From the NCBI GenBank assembly GCA_006384855.1, contig VCJN01001531.1:132001-196000 (forward strand): a stretch of DNA of 64,000 bases. Reading direction: 5' to 3'. This stretch comes from Tetraselmis striata (Eukaryota; Chlorophyta; Chlorodendrophyceae; Chlorodendrales; Chlorodendraceae). A model generated the notes under the pieces. The model ran no database searches and was not told where the DNA came from. It worked only from the letters and a program-made list of their open reading frames with translations. Positions 28,808-39,400 of this stretch are shown piece after piece. Position 1 is the stretch's first letter, and each line of letters starts with the position of its first letter. A program made the translations under genes and the position numbers.

Positions 28808-31126
28808 TTATGCTGCAGCGTCAGGGCGTAGTGGCGGCGCGCAATCCGGGCATAGCCACTCCTCGCCAGGATGTAACTCTGCCTTGGCGCACGCCACATA
28901 CCACATGGCTTGGCACTTGTCACAGATGAGTCGTGGGGCTGCAATGCTGTCGCTGCCACAACCTTTGCATGCTGGCATGCCGCGGCCGTACCGCGCCGGC
29001 ACAAGGTTGGACAAGTGGCACGGCGCGCAGTTGTCCATGTGCACTTGAATCTCGTTGCCATCGGATCCGGACAAACGCAGCCATCCGGACTTCAAGATCT
29101 CCACAACACGCAGGATGGTGCGGGCGGTACGGACGTCCAGGGTGCTGAGCGGGGGCTGCGCCACGTAGACGTAGCTGCCGATCTCGAAGCGGTGGCGCCG
29201 AGGTTGCACATCGCCGCGCCGAACCTTGCGGTAGCGCACCACATCGCGTTGTTGAGCTTGCAGCGCCCTCTCGAATGCCTTAGGCATGGCAGCCCTCAGC
29301 ATATCAGCCCGCTGTGTGATTAGGTTGATGACTGCAATGTCGTTGTCCATGTCGACCGGCTCCTCCAGTAGCGCGCGAACCTGGTCCTGCGCGACATGAT
29401 GACAGCCAAACAGAAGAAAGTACGGGCTGTAGCCGGTTGTTGCTTGCTTGCTGACAGGATAGCCAAACTCGATCACTGGCATCCACGAGTGCCAAGAGGC
29501 AGTGCCGAGGGTTGGCACAACTTTCCGAAGTGCCACCTTCAAGACTTGAACGATGCGCTCGGCCATGCCATTGGCTTGGGGATGCCCTGGCGGAATGTTC
29601 ACGGGCTGAATGCCATGGCGCTCCAACTGCTCGCGGAACGCGCCTTGGTATTCAGTGCCATTGTCTGTGACAACCTCCACGGGTGCTCCATAACGGGCCA
29701 ACACGCGCTCATGGAACGCCTTGGCAGTCGTAGACGCCTCGAGGTCGCGAACAGACACCAGCTCGATCCACTTGCTGAAGTGCTCCACGATGACGATCAC
29801 GTACTTGTGGCCCTCGCTGCTAGTCGGCAGCGGTCCGGCTGAGTCCACGCTGAAGCGATAGAAGAGCCCAAACAGTGGCATGGGCTTGAGACGATCGTGA
29901 TTCTGGTTGAACGACGCTTTGACGCGATCGCAGGCGCGCGCGGCACTGCTTGACCAAGCGCCGACGTCTTTGTGCATGCCCGGCCCTACAAAGTGGCGGG
30001 CCAACACTTGGAAAGTGCGGTGCCGGCCAAGGTGGCCGATGCTGGCGTGCACTCGGCGAATCGCGTCTGGTCGCTCTTCAGGCTTGGGCACCTCACGGGC
30101 AGTGTCTCTAGTGTGCAGCCACTCCTTTTCATTGTGCCAGCTGTACTTGGCGCAGCGGCGCACAAGCTGCTGCCACACCTCCACTGACACGTCGGCTGGC
30201 ATGGTCTCACCTCGCAGGTAAGAGATAGCCACTGGGCTGCTCCACACGTCCCGGGTAGGCCAATGAAGCTCCTGGCTAGCGTAGACACCTGCCGTGAAGG
30301 CCATTGCGATACACTGTGTTGCAAACGCTGCGTGTGCCGAGGGTAGCGCGGGCGTCCTTCCAAGGCACTTGCTGGGTGAGCAGCCACCAAACATAGCCGA
30401 CGCATCCGCCATCGCGGCTGGCGACCTCCTCTGAGTGGCGATTGCAGTGGCGGTGCCGTCGGCGTCTGAGGTGGCCCTTACTGGCTCCGCTGGCATTGGA
30501 CGCCGACTGAGCAAGTCCGGCACGGTGTTGTCCTTGCCCGGACGGTGCTTGATACTGAAGTCGTACTCCGCAAGCATGAGGCTCCACCTAGCAAGCTTGC
30601 CTCGCAGCCTTGCTGTCGTCCGCAGCCACTCCATGGCCTTGCGGTTTGTGATGAGCTGGAAGTGGTTGCCATACAGGTAGTAGCGGAAGCGTTGAACAGC
30701 CCACACGACTGCGCCGACCTCTCCCTCGTAGCTAGACAGGTCTGCCTCCACTGGGGTGTTCATGCGCGACGCAAAAGACACGGCATACTCCACGCCATTG
30801 TCGTCCACCTGCGAAAGGCACGCTCCTACTCCAGCTCGAGACCAATCGGTGTGCATCACAAACGGGCGACGCCAATCAGGATGGCGCAGCACCGGCGCCG
30901 AAACCAGCATGGCCTTGATGGCGTCGAAGGATTGCTGCTCGGCTGCGCCCCATTTCCACGGCTCATCCTTCTTGGTCAAAGCTGTCAAGGGTGCCTTCAC
31001 AAGCGAGAAGCTCTCCAAGAAACGGCAGTAGTAGGTGGCCATCCCGAGGAAATGGCGCACATCACTGACATTCTTCGGCGCCGGAAGAGAGTTGATGGCC
31101 TTTACCTTGTCAGCCATAGGCTCCAC
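28808..31126 (-). pseudogene. Element III RT thumb, RNase H, integrase, PHD-like end
   Basis: A 772-codon reverse-strand frame continuing RT after a one-base deletion near 31145. RT connection (HFLGMATYYCRFLESF), then RNase H with HTDWS and SSYEGE, but ITNRKAMEWL where TDH-type Asp is usual, so one RNase H aspartate is lost. The integrase zinc region HASIGHLGRHRTF has lost one Cys; the core has VDSAGPL, VTDNGTEY and GHPQANGMAERI with the DDE residues. The C-terminus (28832-28971) is Cys-rich: CKGCG, ICDKCQAMWYVAC, EEWLCPDC, the layout of a C4HC3 PHD finger with Tyr in place of the His. A PHD finger would be expected to read histone tails and steer integration, the role a chromodomain plays in elements I and II. 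Confidence 0.85.
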
Positions 31127-31990
31127 GCCTGCGCTGCTGACAATATGACCAAGAAAGTCACTCGTGACAGTCCGAGCCGTGTCTTGGGTGGAGAGACCTG
31201 CACTCCCCGGGCCTTGAGTCGATCAAACACAATGCGCACACGGCGCATGTGCTCCTGCTCATCGTCATGACTGAAAATCAGTACATCGTCCGCGAAGGCG
31301 ACTGCGAAGTCCAAACCAGCGAGCGCTTGATCCACAACGCGCTGCCATGCTGCCACGCAGTTCTTGTGTCCGAAGGGCATGCGTTTGAAGGTTAGCAGCC
31401 GATTGCCTGCATGGAACGCGAGGCGTTGCTGCGCTGACAATCCATCGGGTCCGGACGGCTTATCCCACACTCGGCGCTGATGAAACGCCTTCGTGCAATC
31501 GGTCGCGGTGAATCGCGAAGCTCCCTCCATGCGCGTCATGAGCTCGTCCGCTGTCGGGCACGGGTATTGATCGCGGATGGTACGCTCGTTGAGCCCACGA
31601 TAGTCCACCGCATAGCGAAGATCGGTCCATGCGCCATGCTCGTCCTTCTTCGGCGCCACGATGACTGGTGCAGCGTAAGGGCTTTCGATCTCGCCCACGA
31701 TGCCTGCCTTCTCCAACTTCTTGACCCAATCGTTAGCCCACTCTTGCTCTCGATGGGCAAGGTGATACTGGCGCTTGAAGACTGGGTTGTAGTCGACCAG
31801 CTGGAAGTCATATATAGGGCTCGGCGTCAACGGCACGCAAGTCGTCTAGACCCCACGCGTACCAACCCGGGTCTGAGTCCATAAGTGCTGCGAAGCCCTC
31901 CTTGTCCTTCCAGTCTTCCGAAATCGCCCAATGATGAGGCTGCTTGGAGTCCTTGGGGTTAACGAGCTTGCACAACGTTCCTGCTAGAGG
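31102..31990 (-). pseudogene. Element III RT fingers and palm
   Basis: A reverse-strand frame of 244 codons (31102-31836) with YAAPVIVAPKKDEHG, YAVDYRGLNERT, FKRMPFGHKNC and VAFADDVLIFS (FADD active site). Upstream to about 31990, the frame shifted by a TATATA tract slip near 31818 adds PKDSKQPHHWAISEDWKD and DDLRAVDAEPY. This looks like the linker before RT. Together with the deletion near 31145, two frameshifts separate what was one polyprotein. Confidence 0.85.
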
Positions 31991-32097
31991 CAGTCACATA
32001 CACCCTGGCGTTCCTTGAGACGAGAACGGTTACGATTAAGGTCGATTGCCAGCGCCCCGCTAGGTCTCGGCAAGCACCGCACAACCCGTTCCCGACG

Positions 32098-32881
32098 GTG
32101 ATGATGGCCAGCGCCGCGCCGAGCCCTGAGAGTCATCACCGACTCTCTACTCACAAAGTGCCTAGCGGCGCCCCGCTATCTGCCAAAAACCAGCAACACA
32201 ACTCCCTGATAGACTCGCAAGAGTTAGAGGGCATCGGTTGGTCGGCGGACATGGCTAAATCGGTCGGCTTCAACTTCGTCTTCGACCTCCATCGCGCCTT
32301 GTTCCCTCTCAGCTCTCGTTCCAAGACTGGCGTTGTATCTGGGGCATAGGAGCAGCTCTCGAAAGGGCCAACCCCGCCGGACAAACGTGCGTTTCGCGCA
32401 GTTCTTTGGGAAGAAGAAACTCGGACATAAGGCAGATCGGCCGAACATTCCGAAGTTCGTTGGAGTACCTCAGTGTCGCGCTGTCCGCAACGGTAATTGG
32501 GTCCAGAAGGGAAACTGGCCGAGCATCGTTGCGTTGCTAAAAGCCCTGGAGCTCTCGCTATTTCGGTATGAGGAGCGGCTCGGCAAGCAGCGCGACTATG
32601 ACCTTAAGTCAAAACTGATGGAGGAGCCGGCACGGTCGGCCGAGACGGCGTCGCATGTGGAGACCATCAAGGCGCTGAAAGCGCTGGCCACCAACCGCGA
32701 TTTCCCAACCGACATGCGCTCGCTTAGCCACCGGCCTCTGGACACCCCCGTCTATGCTGTCTCATACAGTCGGGCGGGTCTGGGGTTGACAATGTTAACA
32801 ACATTGTCATTTATTACATTCATCCATATGCCATATTCATCTATCTGCCGTGGTCCTTTATGCATCCTCCTGCATCTATAG
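32098..32881 (+). other. Plus-strand open frames inside element III
   Basis: Two overlapping frames: 32098-32349 (ATG, 83 codons) and 32333-32881 (182 codons, no ATG). The second contains a charged, well-mixed stretch (NIPKFVGVPQCRAVRNGNW; LFRYEERLGKQRDYDLKSK) that looks coding until about 32760. No family is recognised. It lies on the opposite strand to the element III gene, where gag would be expected, so it may be a fragment of another gene inserted there. Confidence 0.35.
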
Positions 32882-33149
32882 TAACGGCCTATTTGCTGCC
32901 CTAGCCTTGTGTCCAGTACTGCACAAAGTACTGTCACAGGCCCCCATTTTTTTCACCTGAAGGTGGGGGTGCCCAATACCCATAGAAGTCCATCTATAAC
33001 ATGTTTTTAGTTGCCCTGGCTGTGTTTGCATGCTTACGAGGCACAAACATTATGTTTTCTTGTTATTTGTTTCATGGCAGTACTTTAGCAGTACTGCAGA
33101 GGAAAGAAGTATTTCCAAAGGGGGGGCCCCAAAAAGGGGGGGGGGGGCA

Positions 33150-33175
33150 CCAAAGACAACGGATAAATCTTCCAA
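33150..33175 (-). promoter_or_regulatory. Element III candidate primer binding site
   Basis: Reading the reverse strand from the 5' LTR end (…GCGACA at 33177), the next bases are CTTGGAAGATTTATCC, with TGG two bases after the LTR. It is unrelated to the primer site shared by elements I and II. Confidence 0.5.
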
Positions 33176-33176
33176 G

Positions 33177-34248
33177 TGTCGCAGGAAAAAGAGAAATGGG
33201 GTGGTGATGGTAAATTGTCGGCGCCGCACTGCATAACAGACTCTTAGGCATGTGGTCTTATGTACCTGTCCTGGCCTCTAAGTCTCTGTCTAAGACTTGC
33301 TGACTCTTGGCCTCGGTTCCTATGACTCCAGTAGAAGTACGTCTCACAGTGCCATCGGCCCTATTGGCCGGCACTACGCACGCGTGCGAGTTGCTTGGTT
33401 ACTCGGCGTGACAGAGCTGTATGTGTGTGTGGTCGATCGACGCGAAATACGTCAAGCACTCCTCACCCTGTGCCGCTCGACACGCCTCTCGCGAATGGAC
33501 TACGAGTGCCCGCACGCGCGCATATGTGTACGCGTACGGTATCACGACACGACTCGACGACGACGCGCAGTACCGACTGCTCGCATATGGCAACAAGCAA
33601 GCCAGTGCTCATCAGGCACGTTCGGTACGCTAATCGGTCGGTCGGTCGGTCGACAAGTCCAGGCAGTCGGTACGACGGGTTCGCTGGAGGTAAAAGCAAG
33701 ACGGACGTCACGACGCAAACAACACAGGCGTATAACCGCGACTCACCACCGTTGCTTGCTGCGCGATATCACTCGCAGCTCGACAGCATGTTGTACTGCC
33801 CTTGAAGGACAACAATAGTCAAGGCACGTGCATGTGTGATGTACACAGAGCCGAGGTGTTTGTGGAGTAGTAGCGTGGTTACAAGATGGGTGGGGATGAG
33901 ACGTTTGGAAAGCCAAAGAGTGGGCGGGCAGCGCGCCGACAGGATGCTAAAGCATCCCGCGGGCGCGCGAGCCGACTAAGCCCCTAGGCCTTCCCACGCG
34001 CTATTGGTCTGCACGGGCGCCGTGGTTGGCGGCAGTTAGCCGTTGGTACGGGCCCTAGGTCTGTCGGTGGTTCTAGGTGTGAGAGCTGAGCGACAGACAG
34101 TTGGTCGTTGCGCCATGGGTGACTGCTTGCTTGGACATCAAGCATACACATACAACGCAGTACTGCAAGTACTAAAATTGATACCCGTATGACAGGCGAC
34201 GAGTATTCGCCGGTATGCCAAGTAAGCAAGTCCCCGTACGCGCGCATG
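33177..34248 (-). repeat. Element III 5' LTR (truncated)
   Basis: Matches 27514-28608 at high identity and stops at the CGCGCATG where the element II LTR starts (34249). The last 80 bp or so, including the terminal 57-bp repeat, are missing. Confidence 0.88.
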
Positions 34249-34660
34249 TGTTAGGCTCTAGCTTAAGCCTGCTCTTTAGGCCCTTTAGGATGCAGCGGAA
34301 GGATTTAGAAAGTATGGCCAATCTCTTCTGGTTACAGGGGTTCCTGGGTCATAGTTCTGTCTCTGACTTCTACCTAGTAGACTTGTCCGAGGCGGTATTT
34401 ATACCCGCCGAGGTCATAGTCATACCTGTGCTATGTTAGCCGGGTGTCATGGGATACCCGTGCTGTGTTAGCCACGTAAGGCTTGAGTCAGAGAACTCTA
34501 GAAAATTCCAGAACAGTCTTCGGCCTTATACTACTAGTATTTATACCCGCAATACTAATATATACAGCGACTCCGCGAATGCGTAGTCGTACTACCTTTG
34601 AGGGAGTTATACCTGCTAGTATAGCAGAACATTATGGCTAAAGGGAAATGGAGTACAACA
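34249..34660 (-). repeat. Element II 3' LTR
   Basis: 412 bp, nearly identical to 40532-40944 and to the extra copy at 16795-17207. On the reverse strand a TATAAATA box is centred in a near-palindrome, GGCGGGTATAAATACCGCC (34391-34409), and a second TATA-like site lies near 34540. Confidence 0.93.
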
Positions 34661-34676
34661 CTCTCTCCCCCTTAAG
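34661..34676 (-). promoter_or_regulatory. Element II polypurine tract
   Basis: The reverse strand reads CTTAAGGGGGAGAGAG immediately before the LTR start TGTTGTACTCC. Confidence 0.85.
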
Positions 34677-34746
34677 CACAAGCGTCCTCGCTGTGCAGGT
34701 GTCACAGAACTACAGGAAACTACAGTCGTGGTCTTGATTTTGAAGT

Positions 34747-36170
34747 TCAGGCGGAAGGTACTCGGCTTGGGTAGCGATTCCGGAACCGAATGAAGTCTGG
34801 GCTCTCAGTAAACTGTCGGTATGGTTTAGACAGTAAGAACGACCGGAAAATGTCCAGGTGCTTGACTCCGCGTAGGGGCTCCCAGGTGTCTTCGCTTGGT
34901 ACGTTGTACGGGAACGCCCATCGCACTCGAAACAGTAGTCCAGTGCCATTGTTGTTGAAGGCAACATCGAGTATGTCCTGAACATGGAATCGGTTTGCGT
35001 CATGGACAATCGGTACTCGTTCAGACTTCGCCGGTTGATCAGGGTCGTCATACCACTTCTCCAGCATACTCGCGTGCACCACGTCGTGGACTCGTACGCC
35101 CGCAGGTAGTTGCAATCGGAAAGCAACTGGCGAGATCTGCTCTGTAATGACGAAGGGGCCCACGTAGCGATCGCGTAGCTTAGCACAGGGTTGCTGAATA
35201 AACTTCAGATGAGACGCTTTCAGCTTAACTCTGTCGCCGGTCTTGAATGGTACGGGTAGTCGTTTACGATTAGCTGCAGTCTGCATACGAGTTTGCGCCT
35301 CCATTACGCAATCATGCGCGAAGCGATGAAGCTCCTGTACATACTTGACGTGTTCCGGAAGAGCTCGAGTTGGCTCGGTTGCGAGTTGAGTAGTAGCAGG
35401 TGTAGTCGGCTCGAATCCCAAAGTCGCCTTGAAAGGGGACATAGTAGTCGAAGTCGACTGAGCAGCGTTGATCGCAAACTCCACGTTGGTGAGGTGGTTG
35501 ACCCAATCATCGTGCAGGGGGTGCACGTAGCAGCGTAGCACTTGCTCCCAAGTTTGGTTAGTCCGTTCCGTCTGGCCATCGGTTGCTGGATGAAAAGCTG
35601 TAGAGATGTTCAGCTTAGTACCCATGGTCTTGAACATATCTTGCCAGAATTCCGACATAAATCTGGGGTCTCGGTCAGAGATGAGTTTAGCCGGTAGGCC
35701 GAAATGACGAAAAACTGAGCGATGCATAATCTCCGCCAGGCCTTCAGCAGTAACTGTCTTCGTAGTTGGCTCAACAATTACTCGCTTTGACAGTAGACAT
35801 ACGAAAATCACTACTGAGTCATACCCCTGGCACTCCGGAAGATCTGTGATTAAATCCAGGGATATTACCTCAAATGGTCGTGACGGTACGTCATGGGGCT
35901 GAAGTAAGCCGTATGGCTTATGCCGGGCCGCCTTAGTACGTTGACAGGTAGGGCAGCGTCGCACGTAGTTGGTGACAGTCTGTTTCATACGGGGCCACCA
36001 GTACAGTTCCACAGTACGCGCCAGTAGTCGTCGTCCTCCTGGGTGTCCAGCAGTAGGCGCGTCATGTAGTTCGTACAGTGCTCGTTGTCGCAGGTCCGCC
36101 ACATTTGGTACGTAAAGTCGTGAGCCGTAGGCGTACAGTAGACCATTACTGTGACGTACTAGCCAGGATG
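34747..36170 (-). pseudogene. Element II integrase and chromodomain
   Basis: Reverse-strand frame 34747-36102 plus its open upstream extension to about 36185 (LPSWLVRHSNG, YGSRLYVPNVADLRQRALYE). Zinc-binding region from LHDAPTAGH to YVRRCPTCQR; catalytic core LDLITDLP, ISDRDPRFM, ATDGQTERTN (DDE intact). The C-terminal chromodomain is recognisable from FHVQDILDV, FRVRWAF and DTWEPLRG. The chain would integrate the cDNA and bind modified histones. It is out of frame with the preceding RNase H by one base near 36190 but otherwise undamaged. Confidence 0.93.
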
Positions 36171-37435
36171 GTAAAGCTTTCCCGCGATTTCAGGTACTCG
36201 TCGGAGTCATATGCGGTCTTGATTTCGTCGTAAAACTTGTTGTCCGCCTGTAGTCGCGACTCCATAGCAAATAAAACTGAATTTATTTCGCAGTCAGCCT
36301 CGTCTTCTGACCAGTTGTTCAGCAGATCTAGCTTCTGTAGCGCATCCTTCAAGTCGGGTCGCCGAGAGAGGGCGTCCGCATGATTGGCAGCTCCTCGCTT
36401 GTAGACGATGTCCATATGTCGTTGGTAAGGCGCAAACACTTGCAGCCATCGTACTTGCCGCGTCGACAAATCGCGTTAGCGAAAGAAGTGCCGTAGTGTG
36501 TCATGGTCGGTGATGACCGTAAAGCCCGCCGCTCCATCAAGGTAGCATCGGAACTTGATGAGTGCATCACGCACCGCTAACAACTCTTGCTCATGTACCG
36601 GGTAGTGAACTTCGTGTTTGTTCATCTTGCGTGCATGGTACGCGACAGGTCGAAGTCCTGAGCCTTGATCTTGCAGCAGCACAGCTCCCACTGCAAATCT
36701 AGAAGCATCTGTATACAATGTGTAACGGGCGTCCGCAGATGTGTCCGGTATACTCAGTACAGGTGCTCGTACCATTGCGTCCTTTAATGCACGAAACGCC
36801 GCATCAGCACGAGGCGTCCACACAAACTCCGGTTGATTCTTCGTCAGGTCATGTAGTGGCGCCGCAATAGCCGCGAAGTTATGGATGAACTTGCGGTAAT
36901 AGCCAGCAAGGCCGAGAAAACCTCGTACGTCCTTTACTGTCTTCGGCACGGGCCACTGTTGAACTGCTTCCACCTTCCGGGGGTCCATCTTGATCTGTCC
37001 TGCTTCGACGATATGGCCCAAAAACTCCACGCTAGTACTGCCGAACGAACACTTCGACAGCTTGATATGCAAGTGGTGTCGTTGCAACTCCCGTAGCACC
37101 AATCTGATGTGCTCGAGATGCTCTTCAGCTGTCTTGCTGTAGATCAGCACGTCGTCCAGGTATACCACGCAGAATTTGCCGAGATATGGGCTCAAAACAC
37201 GGTTCATCATAGTCTGGAATCCAGCTGGGGCGTTTGTCAAGCCGAAAGGTAACACAGTACTCGTAGAGTCCATAGTGTGTCCGGAACGCTGTTTTGTGGA
37301 TGTCTTCCGGTTTAATTCGTACTTGATGGTAGCCTTTGTACATGTCCAGAGTACTGAAAATAGTCGCACCATGCAATGAGTCCAATAATTCGTCGATACG
37401 AGGAAGCGGGGTCCGGTCTTTCTTCGTAAGGTCAT
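36146..37435 (-). pseudogene. Element II RT palm, connection and RNase H
   Basis: Frame 36476-37435 joins the RT after an extra T near 37250 (…YEY then VLPFGLTNAPAGFQ): CVVYLDDVLIYS, FLGHIVEAGQ, RNase H with LYTDASRFAVG, HEQELLAVRDAL and ITDHDTLRHFFR. There the codon is TAA (36476-36478) where the same frame continues RDLSTRQVRWLQVF through 36146, so a C-to-T change in a Gln codon is the simplest explanation. No catalytic residue is lost. Confidence 0.92.
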
Positions 37436-39400
37436 TCAATTTACGGTAGTCCACACACATACGCAGAGTGCCGTCTTTCTTACGCACAAATAAAATTGGG
37501 GCGCCGTAGTTTGACTTGGACGGACGAATCCACCCTTTTGCCAACAATTCCTCCAGTTGTGACCGTACCTCTTGCAACTCCGCTGGTGACATACGGTACG
37601 TTCGTTCCTTGGGGGGTTCATCACTTTCCAGGTTGATCTCAAAGTCGAACTCGCGCTCCGGTGGCAGGTCAGTAGGCTCCGCGATGATGTCTGCAAACTC
37701 CATAAGGGACTCCTTGAGCTCCTCGGTCCACTCGGTCGACTGGTCCGTGCGCAGCTCAGCTACCGCATCGAACACCTCGCGTACCGCAACAGCAAACAGT
37801 TCCTCGCCGCGACTCTTCCTCAGCTCCTTCGCCATCTTAGCCGCGTCCAGATGGTAAACCGTCGTAGGTACTGTATACTGTTCCGCTGTAGCAATGTGTT
37901 GTCCAGTCTTCCGGTGTTTGATAATTTTAGCAGTCCAGTCAATGTCAGGATTAACTGTTTCCAGCCAAGGTTGTCCGAGAATAATGTCGAATTTCTCCAG
38001 GTCTGTAACTATGGCGTCCAATTTATAGTCGAAAGCTCCTACGGTAAGTACTTCGCTCCTCAGCCGTTTGGTACTGGTACTCATACTGCCGTTCGCCAGT
38101 TTTATACGGTGTTTTCCTCCGGATACTGTAGGGCACTGATGCAATTGTATCCATTCAGTACTCGCAAAATTTTCGGTTGCACCAGAGTCCACCAGTATTT
38201 TACAGTGTCGTCCTCGCAATTCGCCAGTAATAGTCAGCAGTCGGGTACCACTCGGTGAAGATACGTTGCACAAACGCGATGTGGAGTCTTCGCCAGGTAG
38301 TCGGACGTTACGGTTGACATATTCATCAATTTGTTCGCCAAAGCTTTCGTACCGTAGTGGGTAGCGTACAGTCTCCGTCTCCAGATAACCCGTACTTCGT
38401 GCCTCCAATAATTTCTTCCAGGTTGTCCATAGTGCACGGTTCAAAGGGGTCTTCGTAGGTACAGTATTACGACGAACGCGATACAGGTATACAGGACACC
38501 GGTTGTCTCCCGTCCGCTGAGTGCCGAGGTACCGTAGATTGCTCTCCTGTACCCGGTACCCAGTTTGCTCGAGTAATCGTCGTACTGCTGTTGTCTCCGG
38601 CGTCGCGTCCGTGTCGCCGCGCTTGCCTTCTGGAAACCAAATCAGTCCGCTGTCTTCCACAGTCAGAAGCACTCGTCTTCCATCGGTTACTAGAACCTTC
38701 GAGTGCGTCCACTCAGGCTTCGGTGGGGTTCTCAGGTGCTGCGGTAGAAACCGTACGCCGGCGCCATCGTCAGCGTAGATCTGTGTCGCCCATCGAGTGG
38801 GGCCAACATCTTGTCTCGCACCTTCTATGCCATCGTTCGTTGGACACGTAAACACAGAAGTCTCCGCTGGCAACTCATCCACCAGACGAAAATTTCTAAG
38901 TAGTCGAAACCACGGCTTACGCGACCATTTTAGGACCACAATAATTGCTCGTAGATGCGGATGCAATAACTTCTGTCGAAGGTAGTGGCCCAAAAATTCT
39001 TCAATTCGGTCATACGGGGCATTTAGCCAAATACGCCGATATTCTCCGAGATCCTGTTCCTGAAATGGGCGCGTCGGACAGCAAAAACTACCACAAACTT
39101 GAGAATTCAGGCCGTCATTATCGCAAGCTCCGTCCAGGTCGCAGGGTCCGTATTTCTTCGTGTACTCGTGAAATAATTCGCGATGTACCATCCAGTCGCT
39201 GAAATCCTTGTGGAGGAAATCAGGCCTCAGTGTCGTTCGAGGATACGAGGGCTGTACTTCTGTAGTCTCGCGAGCCGTTTTAGGGGACAGTCCTTCACCC
39301 TGTCGCGCGCCGCGCGCCGCCGACTCACGTCTTAGTTTCCCGGCCGGGTCTTTCTGGGTCGATACTCGGAAATCTTCTTCTTCTTGCTCGGGCACACGGA
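37125..39400 (-). CDS. Element II pol: MTase-like, Nudix-like, protease, RT start
   Basis: A 756-codon frame read by -1 frameshift from gag, so the apparent GTG start is not meaningful. Residues 60-215 are Dam-methylase-like: CDLDGACDNDGLNSQ, then RIWLNAPYDRIEEFL, where NAPY stands for the catalytic D/N-P-P-Y/F. Residues 230-310 are Nudix-like: KVLVTDGRRVLL, GLIWFPEGK, then V-R272-R-L-L-E276-Q-T-G279-Y. Residues 395-485 are a retropepsin with the intact LVDSGAT triplet and IILGQPWL. From about 570, RT fingers (YGAPILFVRKKDG, CVDYRKLN). At codon 713 or so an inserted base (near 37250) ends the useful frame. The Nudix and methyltransferase-like modules have no known role in gypsy elements that I can cite; RNA-cap, nucleotide-pool or DNA-binding roles are guesses. 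Confidence 0.85.
38466..38708 (-). other. Nudix-like domain in element II pol
   Basis: Residues 230-310 of the pol frame. The strand pattern VLVTDGRRVLLTVED followed by LIWFPEGK is the usual entry to a Nudix box. The box keeps Arg, one Glu, Gly and the hydrophobics but has RR for RE and EQ for EE, so metal binding is weakened. It shares with the element I domain the Gly-Lys start and a loop one residue longer than standard. Confidence 0.72.
39302..39324 (-). promoter_or_regulatory. Candidate frameshift-stimulating stem-loop
   Basis: On the reverse strand GTCGGCGGCGCGCGG then CGCGCGAC: an extremely GC-rich self-complementary stretch starting ten bases after the slippery heptamer, just 3' of the gag stop. 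Exact pairing is ambiguous because of the GCGCGC repeats. Confidence 0.5.

Larger units (their letters stand above)
27514..34248 (-). mobile_element. Gypsy element III (reverse strand, decayed)
   Basis: LTRs 27514-28689 and 33177-34248; the latter is cut short by the element II LTR at 34249. Between them are pol on the reverse strand (28808-31990) and, where gag should be, a region with plus-strand coding character. A purine tract (reverse complement of 28692-28702) precedes the 3' LTR and a candidate primer binding site follows the 5' LTR. Frames break near 31145 and 31818. Confidence 0.85.
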
